Assembly (NCBI GenBank): GCA_029934695.1
Contig: JAOZLU010000433.1
Location: 1 to 6,126 of the forward strand
DNA length: 6,126 nt
Source: Desulfobacterales bacterium
GTDB taxonomy: Bacteria > Desulfobacterota > Desulfobacteria > Desulfobacterales > 4be13
Direction of reading: 5' to 3'
Positions 1 through 4,526 of this stretch are shown here, in pieces. Below the pieces are notes generated by a model. It was not told the origin of the DNA. It saw only the letters and a list, made by a program, of their open reading frames with translations, and searched no databases. Every line of letters begins with the position of its first letter. Position 1 is the stretch's first letter. The translations under genes and the position numbers were made by a program.

Positions 1-35
1 CTGCGTAAAAAATCGAAATCCTTCACCCACCCTAC
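1..35. repeat. Copy 1 (half) of a 35-bp repeat, cut by the window edge
   Basis: These 35 bases are identical to 192-226. In the second copy the same bases form the right arm of an imperfect hairpin, so this copy is probably also a right arm whose left partner lies outside the window. The unit ends in CACCCACCCTAC, and the CTA microsatellite grows directly from that end. Identity is read directly; membership of a dispersed family is inferred. Confidence 0.85.
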
Positions 36-65
36 TACTACTACTACTACTACTAGTACTACTAC
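32..65. repeat. CTA trinucleotide microsatellite
   Basis: Eight CTA units are followed by one GTA and two more CTA units, 11 triplets in all. The run starts from the terminal CTAC of the 35-bp repeat, whereas the second copy of that repeat has no such expansion. It lies outside any convincing gene. Slippage variation in copy number between strains is likely but cannot be seen here. Confidence 0.9.
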
Positions 66-77
66 GGCCTGAAAGAA

Positions 78-112
78 TACCATCTGCCGTAAATGGTACT
101 GTTCAGTACCAT
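78..112. repeat. Short palindrome with a competing upstream arm
   Basis: ATGGTACTG (93-101) and CAGTACCAT (104-112) are perfect 9-bp inverted arms separated by TT. A third segment, TACCAT at 78-83, can pair with ATGGTA at 93-98 instead, so two mutually exclusive hairpins are possible. The site lies downstream of the minus-strand tetR gene and upstream of whatever follows at lower coordinates. It could be an operator, an RNA hairpin or part of a repeat. No T-run marks it as a standard terminator. Confidence 0.6.
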
Positions 113-165
113 CCCCGCTCCTCTGTAAATCCAAATACGTTTAATGATTTTGTTTGTGCGTTTAT

Positions 166-226
166 AAGGTGGGTTGCGGTTTCGTTTTTTACTGCGTAAA
201 AAATCGAAATCCTTCACCCACCCTAC
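166..226. repeat. Imperfect hairpin repeat containing copy 2 of the 35-bp unit
   Basis: The left arm (about 168-192, GGTGGGT..GGTTTCG..TTTTTTAC) pairs with the right arm (about 196-222, GTAAAAAATCGAAAT..CACCCACC) around a TGC loop, with a few bulges. The right half, 192-226, is identical to 1-35. It resembles REP- or MITE-like intergenic repeats that contain GGTGGG/CCCACC arms. No gene is evident in it. Confidence 0.7.
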
Positions 227-238
227 ATGTCCGGACAT
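227..238. repeat. 12-bp perfect palindrome ATGTCCGGACAT
   Basis: This short palindrome directly abuts the end of the 35-bp repeat. It could be a protein-binding half-site pair or a repeat junction. Nothing else in the window repeats it, so its function is unknown. Confidence 0.5.
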
Positions 239-257
239 ATTCTGCATCTCAGCACAG

Positions 258-286
258 CCGGCAGGTGCTAAAATTTCATTTCAGCA
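258..286 (-). repeat. 29-bp dispersed repeat overlapping the tetR stop codon
   Basis: Read on the minus strand, this starts TGCTGAAATGAAATTTTAGC and ends GCCGG. It matches 2393-2421 on the plus strand at 28 of 29 bases. TGCTGAAAT and ATTTTAGCA form a near-perfect 9-bp hairpin with a GAA loop. The stop codon TGA of the tetR gene is bases 4-6 of the repeat, so the gene ends inside it. Confidence 0.85.
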
Positions 287-937
287 CTCCTTGTTAAGCT
301 TTATGCCATTGGCCTCTTCTCCGTCATGATTAGCCGCAATGGTCGAGGGATTCCGAAACCCATCCACCATGAGATTGAATAATTCTTCCAGATTGTCAAA
401 CAGAGAATAGCTCATATTTTTCAAAAACCAGCGGGTAATAATATGGTCCATCGTGCCTATGAAAATGGCCCTGGCAAGATAAGGCTTGAGGTTCGGTCTC
501 AGTTCGCCGCTTTCTCGACCTTCTTCAAAAATGTCCAATAAATGCGAATAGAGGATTTTGACATTTGAAAAAACCTCTGTGGTCATAAAATTGGCGTTGG
601 TTTTTAAAATCAGATAGACGATTTTGGCATCCAGCGGGGACTGTTCAACTTGGCGAAGATACCACCAGAAGAATTTTCTGAGCTTGTTGACCGTGCCCTT
701 GATCCCGAACAGCTGGCCATCCAAATCCGCCAGCAGATCAGAAACCCAGAGGTCAGGTATGGTGAGGAGCAGGTCTTCCTTATTTTTGAAATATTCATAA
801 AGGGCCGCTTCTGACAGCCCCACCTGTCTGGATATATCAATGACGGTTGTCTTCTGATATCCCTGCTCGGCAAACAGCTTTTTGGCTGATTCAATAATGC
901 GGCTTCTGGTACTTTTTTTTGGATTACGACTCTGCAA
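281..937 (-). CDS. TetR/AcrR-family transcriptional regulator
   Basis: Probable one-component repressor: an N-terminal helix-turn-helix binds an operator and a C-terminal all-helical domain binds an unknown ligand and dimerises. In the longest frame (231 aa from a TTG at 976) the hallmark segment is RSRIIESAKKLFAEQGYQKT (residues 25-44), followed by the HTH and its exit (VIDISRQVGLSEAALYEYFKNKEDLL, about 45-70). The TTG at 976 has no Shine-Dalgarno and adds an Ile/Asn-rich stretch atypical of the family. I prefer the TTG at 935-937 (218 aa), but neither start is strong. The C-terminal domain gives no ligand hint; many TetR proteins of this shape in related bacteria control lipid or efflux genes. 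It is not divergently paired with an obvious target: upstream lies about 650 bp without a gene, so targets may lie beyond the left edge. The last codons and the stop fall in a 29-bp repeat. Confidence 0.88.
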   Translation of the reverse strand: MQSRNPKKSTRSRIIESAKKLFAEQGYQKTTVIDISRQVGLSEAALYEYFKNKEDLLLTIPDLWVSDLLADLDGQLFGIKGTVNKLRKFFWWYLRQVEQSPLDAKIVYLILKTNANFMTTEVFSNVKILYSHLLDIFEEGRESGELRPNLKPYLARAIFIGTMDHIITRWFLKNMSYSLFDNLEELFNLMVDGFRNPSTIAANHDGEEANGIKLNKEC

Positions 938-950
938 AATTATTATCTTA

Positions 951-956
951 ATTATA
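951..956 (-). promoter_or_regulatory. Possible -10 box for tetR
   Basis: On the minus strand this reads TATAAT, a perfect -10 hexamer, 13 bases upstream of the TTG at 937. No good -35 box is seen at 16-18 bp. If used, transcription would begin within about 10 bases of that TTG, giving a very short or absent leader and ruling out the start at 976. The surroundings are AT-rich, so a chance match is possible. Confidence 0.3.
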
Positions 957-1319
957 TTTAGATGATGGTTATACAAAAAGAATATGCCAAAGCTCTCTGC
1001 ATCTGTTTATCCGATATTCTATTGCAATCATAAGATTTATCGGCCAAGTAAGGCGAAACTGCTTCAGCCACTCACTCCGATCAGCAATCTTAAATTCCTG
1101 CCAATATCATTTCTGCCTAATTTGTATCTGTCTATGCTTAGAGTCAATGAAGCTTTCCGCATGATGAGAGCTTAATAGCATTAGGTTTTAAATTTGTCAA
1201 GCATTTTTTTTGCTAAGATTAATTTTTTTTATCATGATTTCATATTTAACATTAAAATCAATATTTTAAAGCAAAAATAATTTTTTGATCTTAAAAAATT
1301 AAATCCGGATTAAAATTTC

Positions 1320-1342
1320 AACTGCTTTGCAACAGCAGTTTT
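1320..1342 (+). terminator. Weak terminator-like hairpin
   Basis: AACTGCT (1320-1326) and AGCAGTT (1334-1340) pair perfectly around a 7-base loop, and the hairpin is followed by only a short T-run. No plus-strand gene ends just before it, so if it terminates anything it is readthrough. It may simply be a chance palindrome. Confidence 0.25.
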
Positions 1343-1549
1343 ACTTGATAACATTGTTCCTGTTTTTATTTTCATCTATTTGTATTTATAATAAATAAAT
1401 TTAATAATCTAATGCAATTAGGCTATTTGCCTGTCAGACTAAAGATGAGTGACATTCCGAGTCTGGATATTTAACAAATTTGGATGAACACAGGGGAACA
1501 GATGGCCGGAACCTCTGTATGCGTTTTTCAAGCCGGGGTTTGAATTTGC

Positions 1550-1579
1550 TTGACATGCAGAAGCCGTTGCTGGTACTCA
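1550..1579 (+). promoter_or_regulatory. Candidate promoter of the toxin-antitoxin cluster
   Basis: A perfect -35 hexamer TTGACA (1550-1555) is followed 18 bp later by TACTCA (1574-1579), preceded by TG one base earlier as in extended -10 promoters. The -10 itself matches poorly. It lies about 55 bases upstream of the first small ORF of the cluster and in the right orientation. No nearby palindrome marks an operator for antitoxin autoregulation. Confidence 0.35.
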
Positions 1580-1634
1580 TCTTTAATTATAAAGACAGAG
1601 CAGAACGTGAAGCAACTAAAAATGAGGAGAAATT

Positions 1635-1766
1635 ATGACAACACTTATCAGCTTATCCGTAATAATCATGGCGATCTACATCCTGTCTGTTATCACCGAG
1701 GAATTTTTCTGCCAGACCTCCGAGTTTTTGCAGTGTGCTGAAAATGAATATCCAGCCCCTATATAA
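1635..1766 (+). pseudogene. Decayed N-terminal remnant of a Na+/Ca2+ antiporter-like protein
   Basis: The ORF encodes 43 residues, beginning MTTLISLSVIIMAIYILSVI then TEEFF. It has a strong Shine-Dalgarno (GAGGAG, 1624-1629) five bases before the ATG. The hydrophobic first helix followed by TEEFF resembles the start of bacterial K+-independent or NCKX-like Ca2+/cation antiporters (CaCA superfamily), where an xDEFF-P-SL..I...LK.. segment follows the first helix. Adding one T to the T-run at 1704-1708 restores FFLPDLRVFAV, and a second shift near 1736 restores LKMNIQP, matching that pattern better than the actual reading. The rest of the roughly 300-residue family is absent. Alternatively it is a genuine small membrane peptide leading the toxin-antitoxin operon, since its stop is 11 bases before the toxin start. 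The family resemblance is from memory. Confidence 0.5.
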
Positions 1767-1777
1767 GGGATAACAGT

Positions 1778-2116
1778 GTGAAAACAATACTCAGAGAAAT
1801 CAGGGAATATCTTACTGAACAAGACCATTCCCCTTTCGGAGACTGGCTTGACACATTGAAAGACAGAAAAGCCAGAGCCGCCATCCGTATCCGGCTTGAC
1901 CGTCTCAAGCTCGGCAATTTCGGAGATTGCGAACCTGTCGGCGAAGGTGTTTACGAACTGCGTATCCATTTCGGACCCGGCTATCGGATTTACCTGGGAC
2001 AGGACGGTGATATTCTAATACTGTTGCTCCGGGGCGGGACGAAAAAGTCCCAGAGCGGAGATATCCGGAAAGCCAAAGCATACTGGCGGAATTACAAAAG
2101 GAGGAAGAATGAATAA
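1778..2116 (+). CDS. RelE/ParE-superfamily toxin (HigB-like addiction module killer protein)
   Basis: A 112-residue protein expected to be the toxin of a type II toxin-antitoxin pair. Relatives adopt the RelE fold and commonly cleave mRNA at the ribosome, though the target is not readable from sequence. The diagnostic core is GVYELRIHFGPGYRIYL (residues 57-73), followed by ILILLLRGGTKKSQSGDI (79-96) and a basic C-terminus (KAKAYWRNYKRRK). This layout fits the 'putative addiction module killer protein' family of about 95-110 residues. The basic residues Arg62, Arg70, Lys89 and Lys90 are candidate RNA contacts. Translation starts at GTG, with AAGG about 9 bases upstream, overlapping the end region of the small ORF before it. 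The last 8 bases overlap the antitoxin gene, the toxin-first order usual for this family. The ORF is intact. Confidence 0.88.
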   Translation: MKTILREIREYLTEQDHSPFGDWLDTLKDRKARAAIRIRLDRLKLGNFGDCEPVGEGVYELRIHFGPGYRIYLGQDGDILILLLRGGTKKSQSGDIRKAKAYWRNYKRRKNE

Positions 2117-2411
2117 GGTTTCAAGGTCATACCAGGATGAGCTGTTAAAAGCACTGGCCGATCCGGCAGAAGCGGCAGCATACCTCAATGCCGCCCTTGA
2201 CGACGGTTCTGATCAGATATTTATGCTGGCCCTCCGGAATGTGGCGGAGGCTCGGAGATTAAGCAGCCTCTCAGAAATATTTCACAAGGATACAGAAGTA
2301 TCGGAACTTATGCTGTCCGATAACGGAGCTATCCAATTGTCTGACCTGTCCGAAATATTCCTCGGAATCAGATTTGTTGCCCAAAAAGGGAATGCTGAAA
2401 TGAAATTTTAG
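2109..2411 (+). CDS. Antitoxin of the toxin-antitoxin pair (HigA-like addiction module regulator)
   Basis: A 100-residue partner of the upstream toxin, which it should bind and neutralise; relatives also repress their own promoter through a C-terminal helix-turn-helix. The N-terminal half (SYQDELLKALADPAEAAAYL, residues 7-26, then NAALDDG and ALRNVAEAR) is typical of the family. The second half, where homologues usually show a clear HTH (TQLAEKTGL.RESLYRML..GNP), is diverged here: SSLSEIFHKDTEVSELML (residues 52-69), without the usual Gly turn or the Tyr-Arg recognition helix. It still ends with the family-like LGIRFVAQKG. A strong Shine-Dalgarno AGGAGG (2099-2104), 4 bases before the ATG and inside the toxin gene, should couple the two translations. 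The final residues AEMKF and the TAG stop come from a 29-bp dispersed repeat. Whether it still binds DNA is doubtful. Confidence 0.82.
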   Translation: MNKVSRSYQDELLKALADPAEAAAYLNAALDDGSDQIFMLALRNVAEARRLSSLSEIFHKDTEVSELMLSDNGAIQLSDLSEIFLGIRFVAQKGNAEMKF

Positions 2412-2421
2412 CACCGGCCGG
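2393..2421 (+). repeat. 29-bp dispersed repeat overlapping the antitoxin stop codon
   Basis: Copy 2 of the repeat at 258-286, in the opposite orientation, with 28 of 29 bases identical. It forms the hairpin TGCTGAAAT-GAA-ATTTTAGCA with one mismatch. Here the antitoxin is read through the first half and stops at the TAG at 2409-2411, in a different frame from that used in tetR. Confidence 0.85.
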
Positions 2422-2444
2422 AAACAATTTGCAAAATTGTTTTA
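2422..2444 (+). terminator. AT-rich inverted repeat, possible terminator of the toxin-antitoxin operon
   Basis: AAACAATTT (2422-2430) and AAATTGTTT (2434-2442) are perfect 9-bp arms with a GCA loop, followed by only one more T. The stem is AT-rich and therefore weak. It sits 11 bases after the antitoxin stop and 30 bases before trmL, so it could instead be an operator for trmL. Confidence 0.4.
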
Positions 2445-2471
2445 CTGAAAGAGTAAATTATTTTTCAGAAT

Positions 2472-3017
2472 ATGCGGAACAATCCTCTCAATACAAATCA
2501 GACGTTTGAACGCCACGTCATCCTTGTTGCCCCTGAAGTTCATTGGAACACAGGCAATATCGGGCGGACATGTCTGGGCGCGGGCGCTTTTCTTCATCTC
2601 ATAAAGCCCCTGGGATTTTCCATTGAAAGCCGTGAGGTGAGACGGGCAGGGCTGGATTACTGGCCCAAAGTCAGACTTTCTGTATGGGAGAATTTTGAAG
2701 CATTCAGGGAAAAGATGAAGCCCCTGGCAGGAGAAGTGGCGTTATTTGCCAAAAAAGGTACGAAATCATTCTGGTCCATGCCGTGCCCGGACAGGTTATT
2801 CCTCATCTTCGGATCGGAAACCAGAGGGCTTCCCGAAGAAATCCTGTTCATGTACAAACACGCAACGTACCATATCCCCATCGCCGGAGATATCAGATGT
2901 CTTAATCTGTCAACAGCGGTGGGAATTGCGCTTTACGAGAGTATGCGTTTTTCACAGATATCTCACGCCTGGCCCCAGACTTCCGAAGTTTCGGAAGCTT
3001 CCGAAGTCTCCGGATAA
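2472..3017 (+). CDS. trmL: tRNA (cytidine/uridine-34-2'-O)-methyltransferase TrmL
   Basis: Cytoplasmic SPOUT-fold enzyme that uses S-adenosylmethionine to methylate the 2'-O of the wobble base of certain leucine tRNAs. The three SpoU/SPOUT motifs are clear: NTGNIGRT (residues 26-33), LIFGSETRGLP (111-121) and RCLNLSTAVGIALYE (142-156), the last forming the knot that binds the cofactor. At 181 residues it is longer than the usual ~155. It has about 12 extra N-terminal residues (MRNNPLNTNQTF) and a 14-residue tail, PQTSEVSEASEVSG. That tail and the TAA stop are encoded by a 51-bp dispersed repeat beginning at 2972, so the native C-terminus was probably replaced or extended by repeat capture. 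All catalytic motifs precede the tail. No good Shine-Dalgarno precedes the ATG at 2472, so a start a few codons later is possible. It lies 60 bp after the antitoxin and is probably transcribed separately. Confidence 0.9.
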   Translation: MRNNPLNTNQTFERHVILVAPEVHWNTGNIGRTCLGAGAFLHLIKPLGFSIESREVRRAGLDYWPKVRLSVWENFEAFREKMKPLAGEVALFAKKGTKSFWSMPCPDRLFLIFGSETRGLPEEILFMYKHATYHIPIAGDIRCLNLSTAVGIALYESMRFSQISHAWPQTSEVSEASEVSG

Positions 3018-3022
3018 TCTCA
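2972..3022. repeat. 51-bp repeat, copy A, fused to the 3' end of trmL
   Basis: It matches 4046-4096 in the same orientation at 50 of 51 bases; the only difference is C at 3002 against G at 4076. The core is about four tandem 9-mers of the type CTTCCGAAG/TTTCGGAAG, which also makes it palindromic: CTTCCGAA and TTCGGAAG pair across two bases. In the trmL frame the 9-mer reads as (T/V/A)-S-E, giving TSEVSEASEVSG, and the TAA stop lies in the flanking conserved part. Confidence 0.9.
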
Positions 3023-3040
3023 CCGCAGAACTATATTTCC

Positions 3041-3283
3041 CTAAGTAAACTTACGCAGCCTCTCATCAACCTCTGTAAGCTTTGTGTTGACAAGGTTGGC
3101 ATTGACATCATATTCGTATCGGAGAGATTTCCCGTCCTCGTAAATTGCCGCACTCAGACGGTTCAGGTCGTCCTATATGTAGGTGACAGCGTATGCACTG
3201 CATGAAAACATAAGCATGACTGAAAAGAGGAATATTGGCAAAACGATAAGTTTGAAAATATTTTTTTGTCTGTTTCTTTCCAT
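3041..3283 (-). pseudogene. Small secreted YD/RHS-repeat protein interrupted by an in-frame TAG
   Basis: Reading down from an ATG at 3283, with an excellent Shine-Dalgarno (AGGAG, 7 bases away), the first 36 codons give a signal peptide: MERNRQ, then a hydrophobic core KNIFKLIVLPIFLFSVMLMF, then SCSAYA with a likely signal peptidase I site. VTYI comes next, then TAG (3173-3175). The same frame continues as DDLNRLSAAIYEDGKSLRYE, then YDVNANLVNTKLTEVDERLR, and ends at a second TAG (3041-3043). The part after the break is a classic YD repeat (YxYDDLNRLxxAxYxDGxxxxYxYDxNGNLV), and TAG sits exactly where the Tyr of YDD belongs. This is therefore most simply a nonsense mutation in a single-repeat exported protein of about 80 residues. 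It follows the HEPN gene by 24 bases in the same orientation and may share its transcript. Pyrrolysine readthrough is conceivable but unsupported. Confidence 0.75.
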
Positions 3284-3307
3284 AAAGTAGCTCCTTTTTC
3301 CGGTTTG

Positions 3308-3691
3308 TCAGATGATATTACTGATCGTTTTAACAAAATCTTTTGACTGCGTTATCCATTCTTTGACAATCTCCTCATCAATGGTGAAAAAATCCTCATA
3401 ATCGCTCTGTTGTCTGTATTTGAAGAGAAGATTGTATAATCTTCCGTATGATCTGGGAACAATTCCTGCTAATACAAACTGGCGATTGAAGAAGGCTTTC
3501 ACGCCGGTGTGCTTTGACAGAGAAAGATTATTTTTCAGCAGCAATGCGCTTACAGCATAGAAACAGGCATAATACAGGCGGTTTATACAGGTTTTCCAAT
3601 GTCTCATATCCGCCATCACATCTGCCTCCTCCAGAGCTTCTCCCGCCCTTTCCAGACGGTATCTTATCAGTTCATCTTTCGGATACGTCAT
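3308..3691 (-). CDS. HEPN-domain protein (UPF0332-like), partner of an MNT nucleotidyltransferase
   Basis: A 127-residue all-helical protein of the HEPN superfamily, which usually pairs with minimal nucleotidyltransferases. In studied pairs (HepT/MntA) the HEPN protein is a ribonuclease toxin silenced by AMPylation. Family marks are the N-terminal helix YRLERAGEALEEADVMADM (11-29), the INRLYYACFYAVSALLL helix (36-52), SKHTGVKAFFNRQFV (59-73) and LLFKYRQQSDYEDFF (88-102). The Arg38-Leu-Tyr-Tyr helix is where many HEPN ribonucleases carry Rx4-6H, but here the His position is taken by Phe44 or Tyr45 and no Rx4-6H motif is found anywhere. It may therefore not be a catalytic RNase of the HepT type. 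The start at 3691 overlaps the MNT stop by four bases (ATGA), with AAGGA about 8 bases upstream, which indicates translational coupling. A longer reading from 3757 would overlap MNT without support. Confidence 0.85.
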   Translation of the reverse strand: MTYPKDELIRYRLERAGEALEEADVMADMRHWKTCINRLYYACFYAVSALLLKNNLSLSKHTGVKAFFNRQFVLAGIVPRSYGRLYNLLFKYRQQSDYEDFFTIDEEIVKEWITQSKDFVKTISNII

Positions 3692-4002
3692 ATCACAGTT
3701 CCTTCCCTGGCAACATTCTGATAAAACGGCGTTATCCGCATTAAAGGATCCTGCCATTCCCGTTTCGTATGGATGACGGAGTGGATAATCTCACCGGTTG
3801 CCAGTTCTATCTCAAATATTTTGTTGTGAAGTTCTATTTTTCTGTTTTCCGTCAGATTTTCATCTGTCAGGATGAGAATATCCCAGTCAGACCAGTCCTT
3901 CTCACGTCCTTTGGAACGAGAACCGTAAAAAATCATTTTGGCTGACGGATATTCCGAGATAACCGAAATTTTTATATCTGATAATAATTTGTTCTGGTTC
4001 AT
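3688..4002 (-). CDS. MNT-type minimal nucleotidyltransferase
   Basis: A 104-residue protein with the polymerase-beta-like nucleotidyltransferase fold. The signature is YGSRSKGREKDWSDWDILI (residues 26-44): GS-x10-DxD exactly, with Gly27-Ser28 binding the phosphates and Asp39/Asp41 binding metal. Relatives transfer AMP to a partner HEPN protein, usually to a Tyr, and act as the antitoxin. The third acidic residue of larger polymerase-beta enzymes is not obvious: the strand reads GEIIHSVIHTKREW (70-83), a pattern common in this subgroup. I chose the ATG at 4000-4002, which has GGGAG about 10 bases upstream and gives the usual family length. The frame is open upstream to 4236, but that 78-residue extension is basic, reads through the 51-bp repeat as LPKLPKLRK and overlaps ydbL, so it is not likely to be protein. 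The gene is directly coupled to the HEPN gene downstream. Confidence 0.88.
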   Translation of the reverse strand: MNQNKLLSDIKISVISEYPSAKMIFYGSRSKGREKDWSDWDILILTDENLTENRKIELHNKIFEIELATGEIIHSVIHTKREWQDPLMRITPFYQNVAREGTVI

Positions 4003-4045
4003 TTGTTCCGTCTCCCTGAAGGGTCTTTGCTGTCGTATGCGGATT

Positions 4046-4096
4046 GCCCCAGACTTCCGAAGTTTCGGAAGCTTCGGAAGTCTCCGGATAATCTCA
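4046..4096. repeat. 51-bp repeat, copy B, upstream of the MNT gene
   Basis: Direct copy of 2972-3022, 1,074 bp away. Here the outer arms AGACTTCCGAA (4051-4061) and TTCGGAAGTCT (4073-4083) pair perfectly, because G at 4076 replaces the C found in copy A. It occupies the intergenic space between the end of ydbL (4136) and the start of MNT (4002), with its end about 44 bases upstream of the MNT ATG. It may carry regulatory or terminator function for ydbL, but no T-run follows. Confidence 0.9.
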
Positions 4097-4135
4097 TCGG
4101 CCCATTTTTCCAATACACTGTTTTGTTTCGTCTTC

Positions 4136-4513
4136 TTACCTTTTCCGGTACCATTTTCCATCAGCGTCCTGAAGCCATTCGCCCGGCTTTGCCTTTTGTT
4201 CAATTTGCACGGCGCGATGTTTTTCAACAACATCAATCGCTGTACCCTGTTGCTGTGCTATTTTTTTATACACGGTTTTACGGTCCCTGTTTTCCGCGTC
4301 CACCACATCTCCGTTCTCTCTTTGCCCGCCTCTGAATTCCAAGTATCCCCTGTTGTTTTCTCCGATGATGCCTTTTGCTTTAAGGGCTTTGATTACAGGA
4401 ATACGGGCTATCATTCTTGATTTGATGCCTCCTGCAAAAACAGAGACACCGTTGCTGAACATTATTGACAGAAGAAATGAAATTATAATTATTAACGCTT
4501 TGTTCCTCATCAT
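4136..4513 (-). CDS. ydbL: YdbL-like periplasmic protein (DUF1318)
   Basis: An exported protein of the DUF1318/YdbL family. In E. coli the gene sits with ydbH and ynbE, whose products form an intermembrane bridge for lipid homeostasis; YdbL is a periplasmic accessory. A signal peptide covers about residues 1-27 (MMRNK, hydrophobic core, cleavage after VFA). The mature part shows the family pattern ALKAKGIIGENNRGYL (43-58), then DRKTVYKKIAQQQGT (77-91) and the hallmark end KAKPGEWLQDADGKWYRK (107-124). Length (125 aa) is normal for the family. Two ATGs in tandem open the frame. GGAGG is 4 bases before the first and 7 before the second, so the second (4510) is at least as likely. The upstream ynbE gene ends 13 bases before, so they form an operon. 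Confidence 0.87.
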   Translation of the reverse strand: MMRNKALIIIISFLLSIMFSNGVSVFAGGIKSRMIARIPVIKALKAKGIIGENNRGYLEFRGGQRENGDVVDAENRDRKTVYKKIAQQQGTAIDVVEKHRAVQIEQKAKPGEWLQDADGKWYRKR

Positions 4514-4526
4514 TTAACCTCCGTAT

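Larger units (their letters stand above)
977..1634. other. Long AT-rich intergenic region with no convincing gene
   Basis: About 650 bases. The stretch 1180-1420 is very AT-rich, with several T and A runs. A 63-codon frame at 984-1175 has no ribosome binding site and a composition unlike a protein, so I do not call it. Small structures are a 10-bp palindrome AATCCGGATT (1302-1311), a hairpin at 1320-1340 and a weak CAGACT/AGTCTG inverted pair (1435-1440 / 1460-1465). A promoter candidate for the downstream operon is listed separately. Low-density DNA between a TetR gene and a toxin-antitoxin module fits degraded or horizontally acquired sequence. Confidence 0.6.

Noticed and set aside
984..1175. 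63-codon plus-strand frame starting MPKLSASVYP
   Set aside because: No ribosome binding site, Leu/Ile/Pro-rich composition typical of non-coding AT-rich DNA, and no recognisable pattern.
2657..2881. Minus-strand frame inside trmL
   Set aside because: Shadow of trmL, whose three SPOUT motifs prove the plus-strand frame.
2972..3022. CRISPR-like array at the tandem 9-mers
   Set aside because: The units are contiguous 9-mers without spacers and only about four of them.
3173..3175. Pyrrolysine or other recoding of TAG in the YD-repeat gene
   Set aside because: The residue is a Tyr in all YD repeats, the gene also ends with TAG, and no Pyl machinery or recoding structure is visible; a nonsense mutation is simpler.
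3783..3796. 14-bp match (GGATAATCTCACCG) between the 51-bp repeat end and the inside of the MNT gene
   Set aside because: It is short and lies in a conserved coding stretch (TGEIIH), so it is more likely coincidence than a third copy, although it is slightly surprising.
4003..4236. Upstream extension of the MNT frame by 78 residues
   Set aside because: It overlaps ydbL, reads through the 51-bp repeat as LPKLPKLRK, and the ATG at 4002 has its own Shine-Dalgarno and gives the normal family length.
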